Made by a program: the position numbers and the translations under genes. A stretch of 64,000 nucleotides of DNA from an uncultured Oscillospiraceae bacterium (lineage in GTDB: Bacteria; Bacillota; Clostridia; Oscillospirales; Oscillospiraceae): assembly GCA_947626315.1 (NCBI GenBank), contig CANQRQ010000011.1, positions 1 through 64,000 on the forward strand. Direction: 5' to 3'. Numbering within the stretch: position 1 is the first letter of the stretch; each line of letters starts with the position of its first letter. Shown here one piece after another: positions 8,300-15,421 of the stretch. Under the pieces are notes generated by a model, which saw nothing but the letters and a program-made list of their open reading frames with translations, did not search any database and had not been told where the DNA came from.

Positions 8300-8644
8300 A
8301 TGGAAATTGAGAGCAAGTCCATTTGCCCGAAAGCAAGCGAAGAGGAGTTAAAACAATTGGCGAGACCGCTTGTGGATCACCTGCGCAAGTATCACCACCC
8401 GCATACCGCAATCATTATTACAAGCGACCGGGTGGACGTTCTGGAGAGCTTAGCCGGGATACCATTTCCGTTTATGGAAGATGAAAGCAACACCATTCAT
8501 CTGAAAGCAAGCGTTGATACCAGCGAGCTTGATCGCGTTATGGATAAAGCAAAAGAGCTGAACTCCTTATTGGAAAATGCCAGCTCCCTTGTAAAGGAGC
8601 TGGCCAGCGTAGAAATCAATTTATCCGTGAAAGTCGAGAATTAA
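8300..8644 (+). CDS. Small phage protein, candidate toxin immunity protein
   Basis: A 114-residue acidic, soluble protein, ATG 8300 after GGAGGATATC. The N-terminal half contains LVDHLRKYHHPHTAIIITSDRVDVLES. The C-terminal half is a helical segment with VDTSELDRVMDKAKELNSLLENASSLV, a style seen in small uncharacterised proteins of Firmicutes phages. It sits where the immunity gene of a polymorphic toxin would be, 117 bp after the toxin domain, and shares its low GC, so immunity is a position-based inference. Alternatively it is a general phage accessory gene unrelated to the toxin. Confidence 0.6.
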   Translation: MEIESKSICPKASEEELKQLARPLVDHLRKYHHPHTAIIITSDRVDVLESLAGIPFPFMEDESNTIHLKASVDTSELDRVMDKAKELNSLLENASSLVKELASVEINLSVKVEN

Positions 8645-8803
8645 ATTGATTTCTCTCTTACAATATGGGCAAATACTTTTTCCAACAGGAACAGTGACCT
8701 TTTTATGACAGTTTTTGCAGGAAACATCATAGGCCCTTTTCCCGGCGGCTTTCATGGCCTCCCGTTTTAATGCTGCATCCAAATTTTTAAAATCTGATTT
8801 CAA
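8621..8803 (-). CDS. Small zinc-ribbon protein, independently transcribed
   Basis: A 60-residue protein on the opposite strand with two CxxC pairs (CKNC and CPYC) forming a probable zinc ribbon. TTG 8803 is the preferred start because AAGGGGGTG lies seven bases upstream; the longer frame with ATG 8827 begins inside the promoter -10. Its last 24 bases overlap the end of the convergent candidate immunity gene. With its own near-consensus promoter inside a silent prophage it looks like a moron expressed in the lysogen. Function unknown. Confidence 0.65.
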   Translation of the reverse strand: MKSDFKNLDAALKREAMKAAGKRAYDVSCKNCHKKVTVPVGKSICPYCKREINLILDFHG

Positions 8804-8825
8804 TAGTTCACCCCCTTTCGTTGCC

Positions 8826-8854
8826 ATTATACCACGGGTAGGGGGCATGGTCAA
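8826..8854 (-). promoter_or_regulatory. Promoter of the zinc-ribbon moron
   Basis: On the minus strand TTGACC (8849-8854), a 17-base spacer and TATAAT (8826-8831), followed by the AAGGGGGTG ribosome site of the TTG-initiated gene. It is independent of the repressor-controlled late promoter. Confidence 0.85.
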
Positions 8855-8856
8855 AG

Positions 8857-9276
8857 GTGGTGATGTTGTGGCAGATTACCCCGATTTTGTAGAGTCCTGC
8901 GGCTATGGCGACGTGCAAGGTATAGGCGGGGCTAACTGTCGATGTACGGCATAGCTACTGGCCCTATATCGAGGGCGTATCAGAGCGAACGTACACAGAC
9001 ACCGAATTAGAGGCCATGAAGCCGGAGAACCGGCCAAAAATCACCTTTGACGGCGTTGAGTACGATGACTACCAGGCCACGCAAATGCAGCGCAAGTTAG
9101 AGCGCACCATCCGCAAGCAAAAGCGGCGCAAGGCGGCGTTTGAGGCGGCGGGACAGACAGAGGACGCCACGGCGGCTGGGGCGCGTCTGCGGGCGCTGAA
9201 CGCGAAATACACGGCTTTCAGCAAGGCGGCGGGCTTGCCCCGGCAGATCGAGAGAATGAGGGTGGAATATCCGTGA
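8857..9276 (+). pseudogene. Displaced 3' remnant of the minor head protein gene
   Basis: Reading ADYPDFVESCGYGDVQG (8871 onward), then RHSYWPYIEGVSERTYTD and on to RQIERMRVEYP at 9273, this is the usual C-terminal half of phage minor capsid protein 2, cut off from its N-terminal half by the toxin cassette. The frame is further broken: after GGANCR seven extra bases, CGATGTA (8940-8946), introduce a stop and shift the frame. The last 86 codons are open from ATG 9016 but with a weak ribosome site. I read this as the ancestral end pushed aside when the toxin, candidate immunity gene and moron were inserted. Confidence 0.75.
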
Positions 9277-9431
9277 CCAATTCAACATCCGATATTAAAT
9301 CAGTCGAAAAGTGGTACAAATGCCCGTATTGCAATAAGTCGCTGTTCCCCGTGAAGCCTGATACGGTCATAAAAAACCTCACATACCGCTGCAAAGCGTG
9401 TAAGCACGACATAGAAGTGAACATCGAATAG
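9273..9431 (+). CDS. Com-like zinc-ribbon phage protein
   Basis: A 52-residue protein starting at GTG 9273, which overlaps the stop of the preceding frame. It has two cysteine pairs (CPYC and CKAC) spaced about 24 residues apart and the segment VIKNLTYRCKACKHDIEV, resembling small Mu Com-like zinc-ribbon proteins near portal and minor head genes of Firmicutes phages. Such proteins are thought to act in head-gene expression or assembly; the role here is unproven. Too short for many gene callers. Confidence 0.65.
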   Translation: MTNSTSDIKSVEKWYKCPYCNKSLFPVKPDTVIKNLTYRCKACKHDIEVNIE

Positions 9432-9451
9432 AGCCAAGAGCCAAAGAGCCA

Positions 9452-9498
9452 AGAGCCATCAGTTACCGAGGGTTTATCGGTATCTGGTGGCTCTTTTT
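9452..9498 (+). terminator. Terminator-like hairpin inside the late operon
   Basis: A 17-bp imperfect stem (AGAGCCATCAGTTACCG at 9452-9468 with 9478-9494) and a T run to 9498, preceded by short tandem GAGCCAA repeats (9432-9456). A second small hairpin, GTTGCA-TTTTT-TGCAAC, follows at 9505-9521. It lies just downstream of the toxin cassette and the Com-like gene and would reduce readthrough into the scaffold and capsid genes unless late transcription overrides it. Confidence 0.65.
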
Positions 9499-9614
9499 CC
9501 AACTGTTGCATTTTTTGCAACAACTGAAATACGGTAAAACCCGCGAAGAACGGCGGTTTTTATAAAAATCTGAAGGGCGAAGAACAGCCCCCGAAGGAAA
9601 GGAAGATTCTAAAC

Positions 9615-10157
9615 ATGGCAATCACCCGCAAATTTCTCAAAGGAATGGGCCTCAGCGAGGAACAGGTGGAGGCCGTCATCCAGGCGCACACGGAGACTGT
9701 GGACGCGCTCAGGGCGGACGCGAAAAAGCGCGGCGCCCAGCCCGGCGAGTTGGAGGAGGCCCGGCGGCAGCTCTCCGCGCTCCAGGCCCGGTATGACGCG
9801 GACACCGGGGCCCTGCGGCAGCAGCTGGCCGAACGGGACTACAGCGACGCGATCACCAGGGCCATCGGCGGTGAAGGGCTGCGCTTCAGCAGCAAGAGCG
9901 CCCGGGCGGCCTTCGAGGCGGCGCTGCGGGACCGGAGGCTGGCGCTGAAGGACGGCGCGCTGGAGGGCTTCGGGGACTTCCTGCGGGAACAGAGGGAGGC
10001 GGACCCGGACGCCTTCGCCCCTGACAGGCCCGCGCCCTGCTTCGCGGGACGGCTGGGCCTGGGGGGACCGCCCGCGGGCGGCAGAAGCCGGGCGGCGGAG
10101 ATCGCCGAACAGTATCAAAACAGTCTGTACGGAACAAAAAAGGAGGAAAAGATCTGA
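9615..10157 (+). CDS. Phage scaffold protein (gp20-like)
   Basis: A 180-residue protein with a long charged coiled-coil centre (about residues 45-75, LEEARRQLSALQARYDADTG), typical of gp20/minor structural scaffolds encoded before the major capsid gene. It guides prohead assembly and is removed before DNA filling. Preceded by GAAGGAAAGGAAG. Its TGA overlaps the ATG of the next gene. Confidence 0.75.
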   Translation: MAITRKFLKGMGLSEEQVEAVIQAHTETVDALRADAKKRGAQPGELEEARRQLSALQARYDADTGALRQQLAERDYSDAITRAIGGEGLRFSSKSARAAFEAALRDRRLALKDGALEGFGDFLREQREADPDAFAPDRPAPCFAGRLGLGGPPAGGRSRAAEIAEQYQNSLYGTKKEEKI

Positions 10158-10498
10158 TGTCATTTATCCGGAACACGGAATCCAGGGGCTTTGAGGCCGG
10201 GTATTTCGTGGAGAGCGAGGTGGGCCTGGTCCGCAAGACCCGGCAGATCAAGGCGGAGAAGGGGAGCGCCTGCGGGGCGGAGAAGATCGTCCCGGCGGGC
10301 AGCCTCTATGAGGACGGCGATGAGAAGGGCATTGTCTATGAGGACGTGAACGTGACCGGCGGCGACATGCCCGGCAGCGTGGTCCTGGCGGGGCGGGTCT
10401 ATAAGGACCGGCTGCCGGAGGAGACCCAGACGGGCCTGGCCGGGGCGGCGGGCTTCACCCTCATCGAGAAGGCCCCGGCCGTAGAGCGGCCCTACTGA
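10157..10498 (+). CDS. Head decoration-like protein
   Basis: A 113-residue protein between scaffold and major capsid, the usual place of head decoration or stabilisation proteins. It contains KIVPAGSLY and an IVYEDVNVTGGDMPGSVVLAGRVY segment, resembling the pattern in small phage head fibre or decoration proteins. Probably binds the capsid exterior. Start overlaps the scaffold stop (TGATG), with GGAGGAAAAG upstream. The assignment rests on position and general sequence character. Confidence 0.65.
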   Translation: MSFIRNTESRGFEAGYFVESEVGLVRKTRQIKAEKGSACGAEKIVPAGSLYEDGDEKGIVYEDVNVTGGDMPGSVVLAGRVYKDRLPEETQTGLAGAAGFTLIEKAPAVERPY

Positions 10499-10518
10499 GA
10501 GAAAGGAGAGACAGCGTT

Positions 10519-11574
10519 ATGCCTGAAAACATTCTGGGCCTGATCAGCCAGGAGGAGTGGCTGGACGTGGGGCTGACCGTGGCCCGGCCCAACGACCCCC
10601 TGGACAGCCTGATCGGCGACGAGCGCACCAACAACATTATGGCCTCCTGGCAGAGCATCGCCGCGGAGTACCAGACCCCGGTGATGGCCAATTTCCACGG
10701 CTTTGACACCGAGGCCAACCGGACCTTCCATGTGCCGGTGGACAACCACCACATCGAGAAAGGCCTGATCAAGGTCAAGCTCAACCAGTCCGAGCGGATG
10801 CGGGAGCTGCTGCGCGCCGGCGTCCGGGAGGGGGAGCTGAAGGAGTACATCCTCCAGGACGGCGTGCGCCTGGCCGACCAGGTGGCCACCCGCTCCAAGG
10901 TGGCCAAGGCGGAGATGCTGGCCACCGGCAAGGTGACCATCAAGGAGAACAAGCTGGATCTGACCGTGGACTACGGCGTACCGGCGGAGCAGACCGGGCT
11001 GGAGCTGAGCCTGGGCGCCGAAGACGACCTGGTGGGCCAGCTCCAGGACATCGTGGAGAAGGCCGCCGCCAAGGGCGTGGCCCTGAGCGGCCTGGTGACC
11101 TCCCGGGCGATGCTCACGAAGCTCCGGCAGAACAGGGCCATCCAGGGCGCCGTCAACGGCGCGCTGGGCCAGGGCCTGACCCTGAGCCGGGCCGCCCTGG
11201 CCGCCTGGCTGGCCGACGAGTTCGGGCTGGGCAGCGTCATCACCGACGACCTGAGCTACGGCGTGGACGGGGGCATCGGCAGCGACGGGCGGCCGGTGGT
11301 CACCCGCAAGCGCTACTTCCCCCAGGACAGGATCAGCTTCTTTGCCGCCAACGCCGCCGGCCGGGTGGGCGTGGGCCTCTGGGGCGATCCCCCCGAGGCG
11401 GCCCTGGCGGGCTTCTACCCGGTGTCGGAGAGCGGACGGCAGCCCTTCGTCTACGTGACCCAGAAGATGGAGTGGGATCCGGCGGTGCTGTGGACCAAGG
11501 CCAGCGGCCTGTTCATGCCCGTGCTGTACAATCCCAACTCCCTTTGGATCGCCAAGGAGAAGGCGGGAGAGTAA
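10519..11574 (+). CDS. Major capsid protein (gpE-like)
   Basis: A 351-residue protein after the scaffold and decoration genes. It has the opening typical of gpE-type capsid proteins (MPENILGLISQEEW), a middle VTSRAMLTKLRQN segment and a C-terminal domain with ITDDLSYGVDGGIGSDGR and YFPQDRISFFAAN. ATG 10519 follows GAAAGGAGAG. It would form the icosahedral shell. No truncation seen. Confidence 0.85.
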   Translation: MPENILGLISQEEWLDVGLTVARPNDPLDSLIGDERTNNIMASWQSIAAEYQTPVMANFHGFDTEANRTFHVPVDNHHIEKGLIKVKLNQSERMRELLRAGVREGELKEYILQDGVRLADQVATRSKVAKAEMLATGKVTIKENKLDLTVDYGVPAEQTGLELSLGAEDDLVGQLQDIVEKAAAKGVALSGLVTSRAMLTKLRQNRAIQGAVNGALGQGLTLSRAALAAWLADEFGLGSVITDDLSYGVDGGIGSDGRPVVTRKRYFPQDRISFFAANAAGRVGVGLWGDPPEAALAGFYPVSESGRQPFVYVTQKMEWDPAVLWTKASGLFMPVLYNPNSLWIAKEKAGE

Positions 11575-11597
11575 GCCGGCAGAAAGGAGGCGGGCCT

Positions 11598-12011
11598 GTG
11601 GCGGCCATTGACTATACGTTTTACACCGTGCGCTACCTGGGCAGCGCCATCCGGGAGGAGGATTTCCCCCGGCTGGCGGAGCGGGCCGGGGAGTGGATCA
11701 GCGCCTGGACAGGGGGCACCGTGGGGCCGGACGAGAAGAGCCCGGAGACGGTGAAAAAAGCCGTGTGCGCCCTGGCGGAGGTCCTGCAGGACGAGGAGCG
11801 GCTCAACGCCGCCGCTTTCAGTGAAAGCCGGGGTCTGGCCGCCGAGACGGTGGGAGACTGGAGCCGGAGCTACGCCGTCTCCGGGCCCACGGATGCGGAG
11901 CTTAAGCTCCTGGAGCGGCGGAAACGGGAGGCACTGGCGCTGTATCTGGGGGGACTTTTCCCGGGAAAGGTGCAGAGCTGGCCCGCCGCCCCCCGGAGCG
12001 GGAGGCGCTGA
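11598..12011 (+). CDS. Head-tail connector protein (gp6/minor capsid 1-like)
   Basis: A 137-residue mostly helical protein right after the capsid gene, the usual position of the head-completion adaptor. It contains LAEVLQDEERLNAAAF and the ESRGLAAETVGDWSRSY segment common in gp6-type connectors. GTG 11598 is chosen because AAAGGAGGCGG precedes it; the longer open frame runs back into the capsid gene. Two bases separate it from the next start. Confidence 0.7.
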   Translation: MAAIDYTFYTVRYLGSAIREEDFPRLAERAGEWISAWTGGTVGPDEKSPETVKKAVCALAEVLQDEERLNAAAFSESRGLAAETVGDWSRSYAVSGPTDAELKLLERRKREALALYLGGLFPGKVQSWPAAPRSGRR

Positions 12012-12012
12012 G

Positions 12013-12474
12013 ATGGAGATGTTTCCCCACACGGCGACGCTGTTTCTCCTGCGGCGGGAGACGGAGAGGGAGAGCTTTCAGAGCCGGACGAGCTGGGAGG
12101 CCTTTGTGCTCCGGGGCGTGCTGCTGGCGGAGGGACAGAGCGTCAAAAGACGGACCGAGGGCCCGGAGCAAAGCGGCGGCGCGTCGCTTGTCATCCCCCT
12201 GGCGGTCCGGGCGGAGGACGGCCGGACCGGCCGGACGCTGCGCTATCTGGCCCCGGCGGCCTATAAGCGGCTGGCGGACAGGAGCGGCTTCTGGACGGCG
12301 GAGGCCGGGCCGGACTGCTTCTTCACCGCCGGGCAGGTCCTGCCGGAGGAGGACTGGCCGCCGGAAAAGCTCCGGCAGCTGCTGGAGAAACACGGCGGCA
12401 GTGTGTACGGCGTGAGCAAAACGGAGCTCAGAGATTACGGCGGACTGCGGCACCTGACGATCACCGGCGCATGA
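12013..12474 (+). CDS. Phage minor capsid/head-completion protein
   Basis: A 153-residue protein in the second connector position (minor capsid 2-like slot), with HTATLFLLR near the start and a beta-rich body that includes RTLRYLAPAAYKRLAD and FFTAGQVLPEE. Start ATG 12013 two bases after the preceding stop. Probably part of the head-tail interface; assigned by order and size. Confidence 0.6.
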   Translation: MEMFPHTATLFLLRRETERESFQSRTSWEAFVLRGVLLAEGQSVKRRTEGPEQSGGASLVIPLAVRAEDGRTGRTLRYLAPAAYKRLADRSGFWTAEAGPDCFFTAGQVLPEEDWPPEKLRQLLEKHGGSVYGVSKTELRDYGGLRHLTITGA

Positions 12475-12499
12475 ACGCCGGAACGGAGAGGAGAGAGAC

Positions 12500-12952
12500 A
12501 TGGAAGAGAGGCAAACGGCGCAGGCCGGGGAAGAAGGGATCGGCGAACGGATGATGATTTGGGTCAACAGCTTCCCTGAGGCCCCCGCCGGACTGCAGGA
12601 AGGGGCGGTCCTGTACGGCCAGCTGGCCAAGGACGCCCCGGGCATGGCCCTGATCCCCGTTCCGGGCGGGAAGGCTGTCCGGGATATCCTGGGCGGCCTG
12701 GAGGCGGAGTACCGCTTTAGGATCGAGTACCGGGTCCGGCCCGGGGACAGCCGGGAGCGGCTGGAGGCCGACCGGCTGCTGGACCGTCTGGCGGTCTGGG
12801 CGGCAGGACAGAGGCCCCCGCTGGACGGGGGCCTGGAGGCACGGGAGATCCGGGTGCTGAAGCGGGCGGCGCTGACCCGCGTCCACCCGGGAGGCGAGGA
12901 GGATCACAGCGTTCTGTTAGGTTTGCGCTACAGAACAAAAGAATCCATATAA
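12500..12952 (+). CDS. Phage minor capsid/tail-terminator-like protein
   Basis: A 150-residue protein before the tail tube gene, where the minor capsid 3 or tail-terminator protein is encoded. It contains LYGQLAKDAPGMALIPVPGGKAVRDILGG and EYRFRIEYRVRPGDS, fitting a small protein that caps the tail tube. ATG 12500 follows GGAGAGGAGAG. Confidence 0.6.
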   Translation: MEERQTAQAGEEGIGERMMIWVNSFPEAPAGLQEGAVLYGQLAKDAPGMALIPVPGGKAVRDILGGLEAEYRFRIEYRVRPGDSRERLEADRLLDRLAVWAAGQRPPLDGGLEAREIRVLKRAALTRVHPGGEEDHSVLLGLRYRTKESI

Positions 12953-12975
12953 TACTATTTTTATGAGGTGAAAAA

Positions 12976-13515
12976 ATGGCGGAAGAAAAATTCACGATCA
13001 AGACCCCGGCGGGCCAGACCGTGGCCCGGGAGCTGTACGTGGTGTACGGCAACGCCGGGACCTACGAGGCCCCCAAGTGGCACCCCATCGGCAAGCGGGT
13101 GGAGGACTCCAGCGCGGAAAACGATTTCAGCGAGGAGAGCAAGCAGGACATCCTGGGCGGCACCTACGGCACCATGAAGCGGCCCATTATCACTCAGGAC
13201 TTTGACCCCTGCGAGATCGACCCGGAGGACGAGTACCAGGCCAAGCTCATCCAGCTGCTGGTGGTGGAGCAGAACGTCCAGGCCCTGGCCAATCAGGACC
13301 TGCTGCGGGTGCACTTGTACCTGACCGACGAGAGCGGCAGCGCCTTCGCGGAGCGCTTCCCCTCCAGCATGGTGCTGCCCAACGGCCCCGGCGGCGAGGG
13401 CGGCGGCTCCCTGACCCTGCCCACCAGCATCACCTTCGGCGGCATCCGGGAGACCGGCAGCGCCAAGGTGACCGCCGAGGGCGTGACCTTCACCAAGGCC
13501 GCCGGGGAGGAGTAA
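12976..13515 (+). CDS. Major tail (tube) protein
   Basis: A 179-residue protein beginning after a good AGGTG site (ATG 12976). The sequence (TPAGQTVARELYVVYG, HPIGKRVEDSSAENDFS, MKRPIITQDFDPCEIDP) has the beta-sandwich character of siphovirus tail-tube proteins, and it is followed by the two chaperone-position genes. It would polymerise into the tail tube at a length set by the tape measure. Confidence 0.8.
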   Translation: MAEEKFTIKTPAGQTVARELYVVYGNAGTYEAPKWHPIGKRVEDSSAENDFSEESKQDILGGTYGTMKRPIITQDFDPCEIDPEDEYQAKLIQLLVVEQNVQALANQDLLRVHLYLTDESGSAFAERFPSSMVLPNGPGGEGGGSLTLPTSITFGGIRETGSAKVTAEGVTFTKAAGEE

Positions 13516-13518
13516 GCC

Positions 13519-13938
13519 ATGGGAGAGATCAGCTTTGCCACAGGCGTTAAAAGCTACAGCCTGAACGGCTGCTGCGAGGTGGCCTTCAACCCCACGGACA
13601 GCAGCTTCGCGGAAAAGCTCAGCCGGGTCTTCTCCGACCTGGACGGGATGCAGGAGCGTATGAGCCGGGAGCTGGCTGGGGCCGGGGACGGCGGGGAGCT
13701 TTTTGCACTGTCCCGCCGCTATGACCGGCAGATGCGGGAGAAGCTGGACGGCCTCTTCGATAAACCCATCTGCGAGGCCCTCTTCGGGGAGATGAACGTC
13801 TATGCCCTGGCGGGCGGGCTGCCCGTCTGGGCCAATCTCCTGCTGGCCCTGCTGGACGAGGCGGGGGAGAGCCTGCGGCGGGAGCAGAAGCTCACCGACC
13901 CGGCCCTGGAGAAGGTCCTGGCCAAGTACCGGGTATGA
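13519..13938 (+). CDS. Tail assembly protein (gpG position)
   Basis: A 139-residue protein three bases after the tube gene, in the tail assembly chaperone position. The N-terminal KSYSLNGCCEVAFNPTDSSFAEKLSRVF segment recalls small Clostridia phage proteins preceding gp15. Probably helps load the tape measure before tube polymerisation. Its end overlaps the next gene by four bases. Confidence 0.65.
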   Translation: MGEISFATGVKSYSLNGCCEVAFNPTDSSFAEKLSRVFSDLDGMQERMSRELAGAGDGGELFALSRRYDRQMREKLDGLFDKPICEALFGEMNVYALAGGLPVWANLLLALLDEAGESLRREQKLTDPALEKVLAKYRV

Positions 13939-14483
13939 ACTGCGACCTGCCGGAGAGCGTGAGCCTGGGGGGCCGGGAGGTCCCCATCCGGACGGACTAC
14001 AGGGCGATCCTGGATATCCTGGGCGCCCTGTCCGACCCGGCGCTGTCCCAGCGGAGCAAGCAGCTGGCGGCGCTGGCCATCTTCTACCCGGAGCCGGAGC
14101 GGATCTCCCCGGAAAACGCCAAGGAGGCCCTGGAGAAGTGCTTCTGGTTCATCGGCGGCGGAGCGGAGCCGGAGGAGGGGCAAAAGGCCCGGCGGCTCAT
14201 GGACTGGGAGCAGGATTTCGCCCTGATCGCCCCGCCGGTGAACCGGGTGCTGGGGACCGAGATCCGCCGGCCGGGCCAAAGCGTCCACTGGTGGACCTTC
14301 CTGGGGGCCTTCTATGAGATCGGAGACTGCCTGTTCGCCCAGGTGGTCCGGGTCCGGGAGCGGAAGGCTGCCGGGAAGCTGGACAAGGCGGACCGGGAAT
14401 TTTACCGGAAAAACCGGAGCCTGGTGGACTTCCGGCGCAGCTACACCCAGGCGGAGGAGGAGCTGCTGAAGGGCTGGCTCTGA
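13935..14483 (+). CDS. Bacteriophage Gp15-family tail protein
   Basis: A 182-residue protein with the family's hallmarks: an RTDYRAILDIL opening, MDWEQDFALIAPPVNRVLG, VHWWTFLGAFYEI and a C-terminal RSYTQAEEELLKGWL. Gp15 proteins are encoded directly before the tape measure in many Firmicutes phages; here three unrelated genes separate them. Overlaps the preceding gene (ATGA-type junction). Confidence 0.85.
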   Translation: MNCDLPESVSLGGREVPIRTDYRAILDILGALSDPALSQRSKQLAALAIFYPEPERISPENAKEALEKCFWFIGGGAEPEEGQKARRLMDWEQDFALIAPPVNRVLGTEIRRPGQSVHWWTFLGAFYEIGDCLFAQVVRVRERKAAGKLDKADREFYRKNRSLVDFRRSYTQAEEELLKGWL

Positions 14484-14531
14484 GCGTACCTTGACAAGTT
14501 CATAGAGACAGCGGAAATACCGGAAGACCTC

Positions 14532-14560
14532 TTGCGGCGTTTGGGAAAGTATGTTAAGAT
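14532..14560 (+). promoter_or_regulatory. Promoter of the prophage membrane-gene cassette
   Basis: TTGCGG (14532-14537), 17 bases, TAAGAT (14555-14560), followed by a small CTTAC/GTAAG hairpin (14564-14578) and a GAGGGGAGAAACG site before ATG 14595. The cassette could be expressed while the prophage is repressed. The stretch 14484-14594 also reads open in frame with gp15 but lacks a start. Confidence 0.6.
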
Positions 14561-14594
14561 ATTCTTACCATCTGTAAGAGGGGAGAAACGAGAA

Positions 14595-14897
14595 ATGGCA
14601 AACTTCACATCCAACGCCAGCGACAAATCGAAGAAAACGGCGCTCCTCATCTGGGCGATAGGCGCGCTGGGATTCCTGGGCCTGGAAAATTTCTATGTGG
14701 GAAAGATCAAAAACGGATTGATCCATCTGATCCTGGGCGCCATTGGACTCATGACCGTTTATGCAATATCGGAAACGGCAGGCAGCATGGTCATCCCGCT
14801 ATCTGTAATTTGCTGGGCGTTTTTTGGGGGGCCTAATTTTGTCAAGCTGCTGCTGGGTTCTTTCCGTGACAACGTGGGAGCGCCATTGAGGCGCTGA
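14595..14897 (+). CDS. TM2-domain membrane protein (prophage cargo)
   Basis: A 100-residue inner-membrane protein of the TM2 family: a short polar N-terminus, then two to three hydrophobic segments with LGFLGLENFYVGKIKNGLIHLILG (the glycine-rich TM2 pattern) and a C-terminal hydrophobic stretch. ATG 14595 follows GGGGAGAAACG. It is not a usual phage structural gene and lies between gp15 and the tape measure. As a lysogen-expressed membrane protein it might alter the cell surface or exclude other phages (inference). Confidence 0.75.
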   Translation: MANFTSNASDKSKKTALLIWAIGALGFLGLENFYVGKIKNGLIHLILGAIGLMTVYAISETAGSMVIPLSVICWAFFGGPNFVKLLLGSFRDNVGAPLRR

Positions 14898-14935
14898 GTT
14901 CGCAAGAACCGGTAAAAAACAGAGGAGGATGCAAG

Positions 14936-15310
14936 ATGAAAACAGCTAAGCTTGTGACCGGTATTTTATGCATGGTTTTTACGGTGCTGATCGTGTTCCA
15001 GTCCTGCGCAGTGGGCGTATCCAACACCCTTGCGGCCAACGGAGAGGTGAGCGGCAGCGCCGGCTTCCTGCTGGCAATGTTGATGCTTGCGGGCGGCATT
15101 GTTGAGGTGGCCTCCCGCAAGTCCGAAAAGAAGGGCGGCTCCATCGCGGCGTTTATCCTGTTTGTCCTGGCGGCGCTGCTCGGCTATGGCAATGCCGGCA
15201 GCTACGGCGATCTGTACATCTGGAGTACCTGGTGCCTGGCCCTGGGCATTCTCAATCTGATTTCCTTTGTGAAGAAAAACGGCTCCAAACCGGAGGAACC
15301 CAAGGTCTGA
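14936..15310 (+). CDS. Small multi-pass membrane protein (prophage cargo)
   Basis: A 124-residue protein with four predicted membrane segments (about residues 5-25, 43-60, 70-88 and 95-112) and a charged C-terminal tail ending EEPKV. ATG 14936 follows AGAGGAGG. Cotranscribed with the TM2 gene and closed by a bidirectional terminator. No known family recognised with confidence; the pairing with TM2 suggests a joint membrane function. Confidence 0.65.
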   Translation: MKTAKLVTGILCMVFTVLIVFQSCAVGVSNTLAANGEVSGSAGFLLAMLMLAGGIVEVASRKSEKKGGSIAAFILFVLAALLGYGNAGSYGDLYIWSTWCLALGILNLISFVKKNGSKPEEPKV

Positions 15311-15344
15311 ACCGGGGTCCGGCAAGACAACCAAGCAGATAAAA

Positions 15345-15380
15345 AATCCCGCTGTCTCTATGAGACGGCGGGATTTTTTT
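15345..15380. terminator. Bidirectional terminator between convergent cargo genes
   Basis: A stem of 14 bp (AATCCCGCTGTCTC at 15345-15358 with 15363-15376), a short loop, T7 on the plus strand and A6 on the left. It serves both the rightward membrane genes and the leftward zinc-ribbon membrane protein. Confidence 0.85.
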
Positions 15381-15421
15381 GAAGACAAAGCGGCTTCAAC
15401 GTGAAAAACTTATGCCTATTC

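Larger units (their letters stand above)
14500..15363. repeat. 15-bp inverted repeat flanking two membrane genes
   Basis: TCATAGAGACAGCGG at 14500-14514 is repeated exactly inverted at 15349-15363, enclosing the TM2 protein gene, the second membrane protein gene and their promoter. The right copy is part of the terminator stem. Could be a cassette boundary or coincidence of a terminator with an upstream remnant. Confidence 0.5.
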
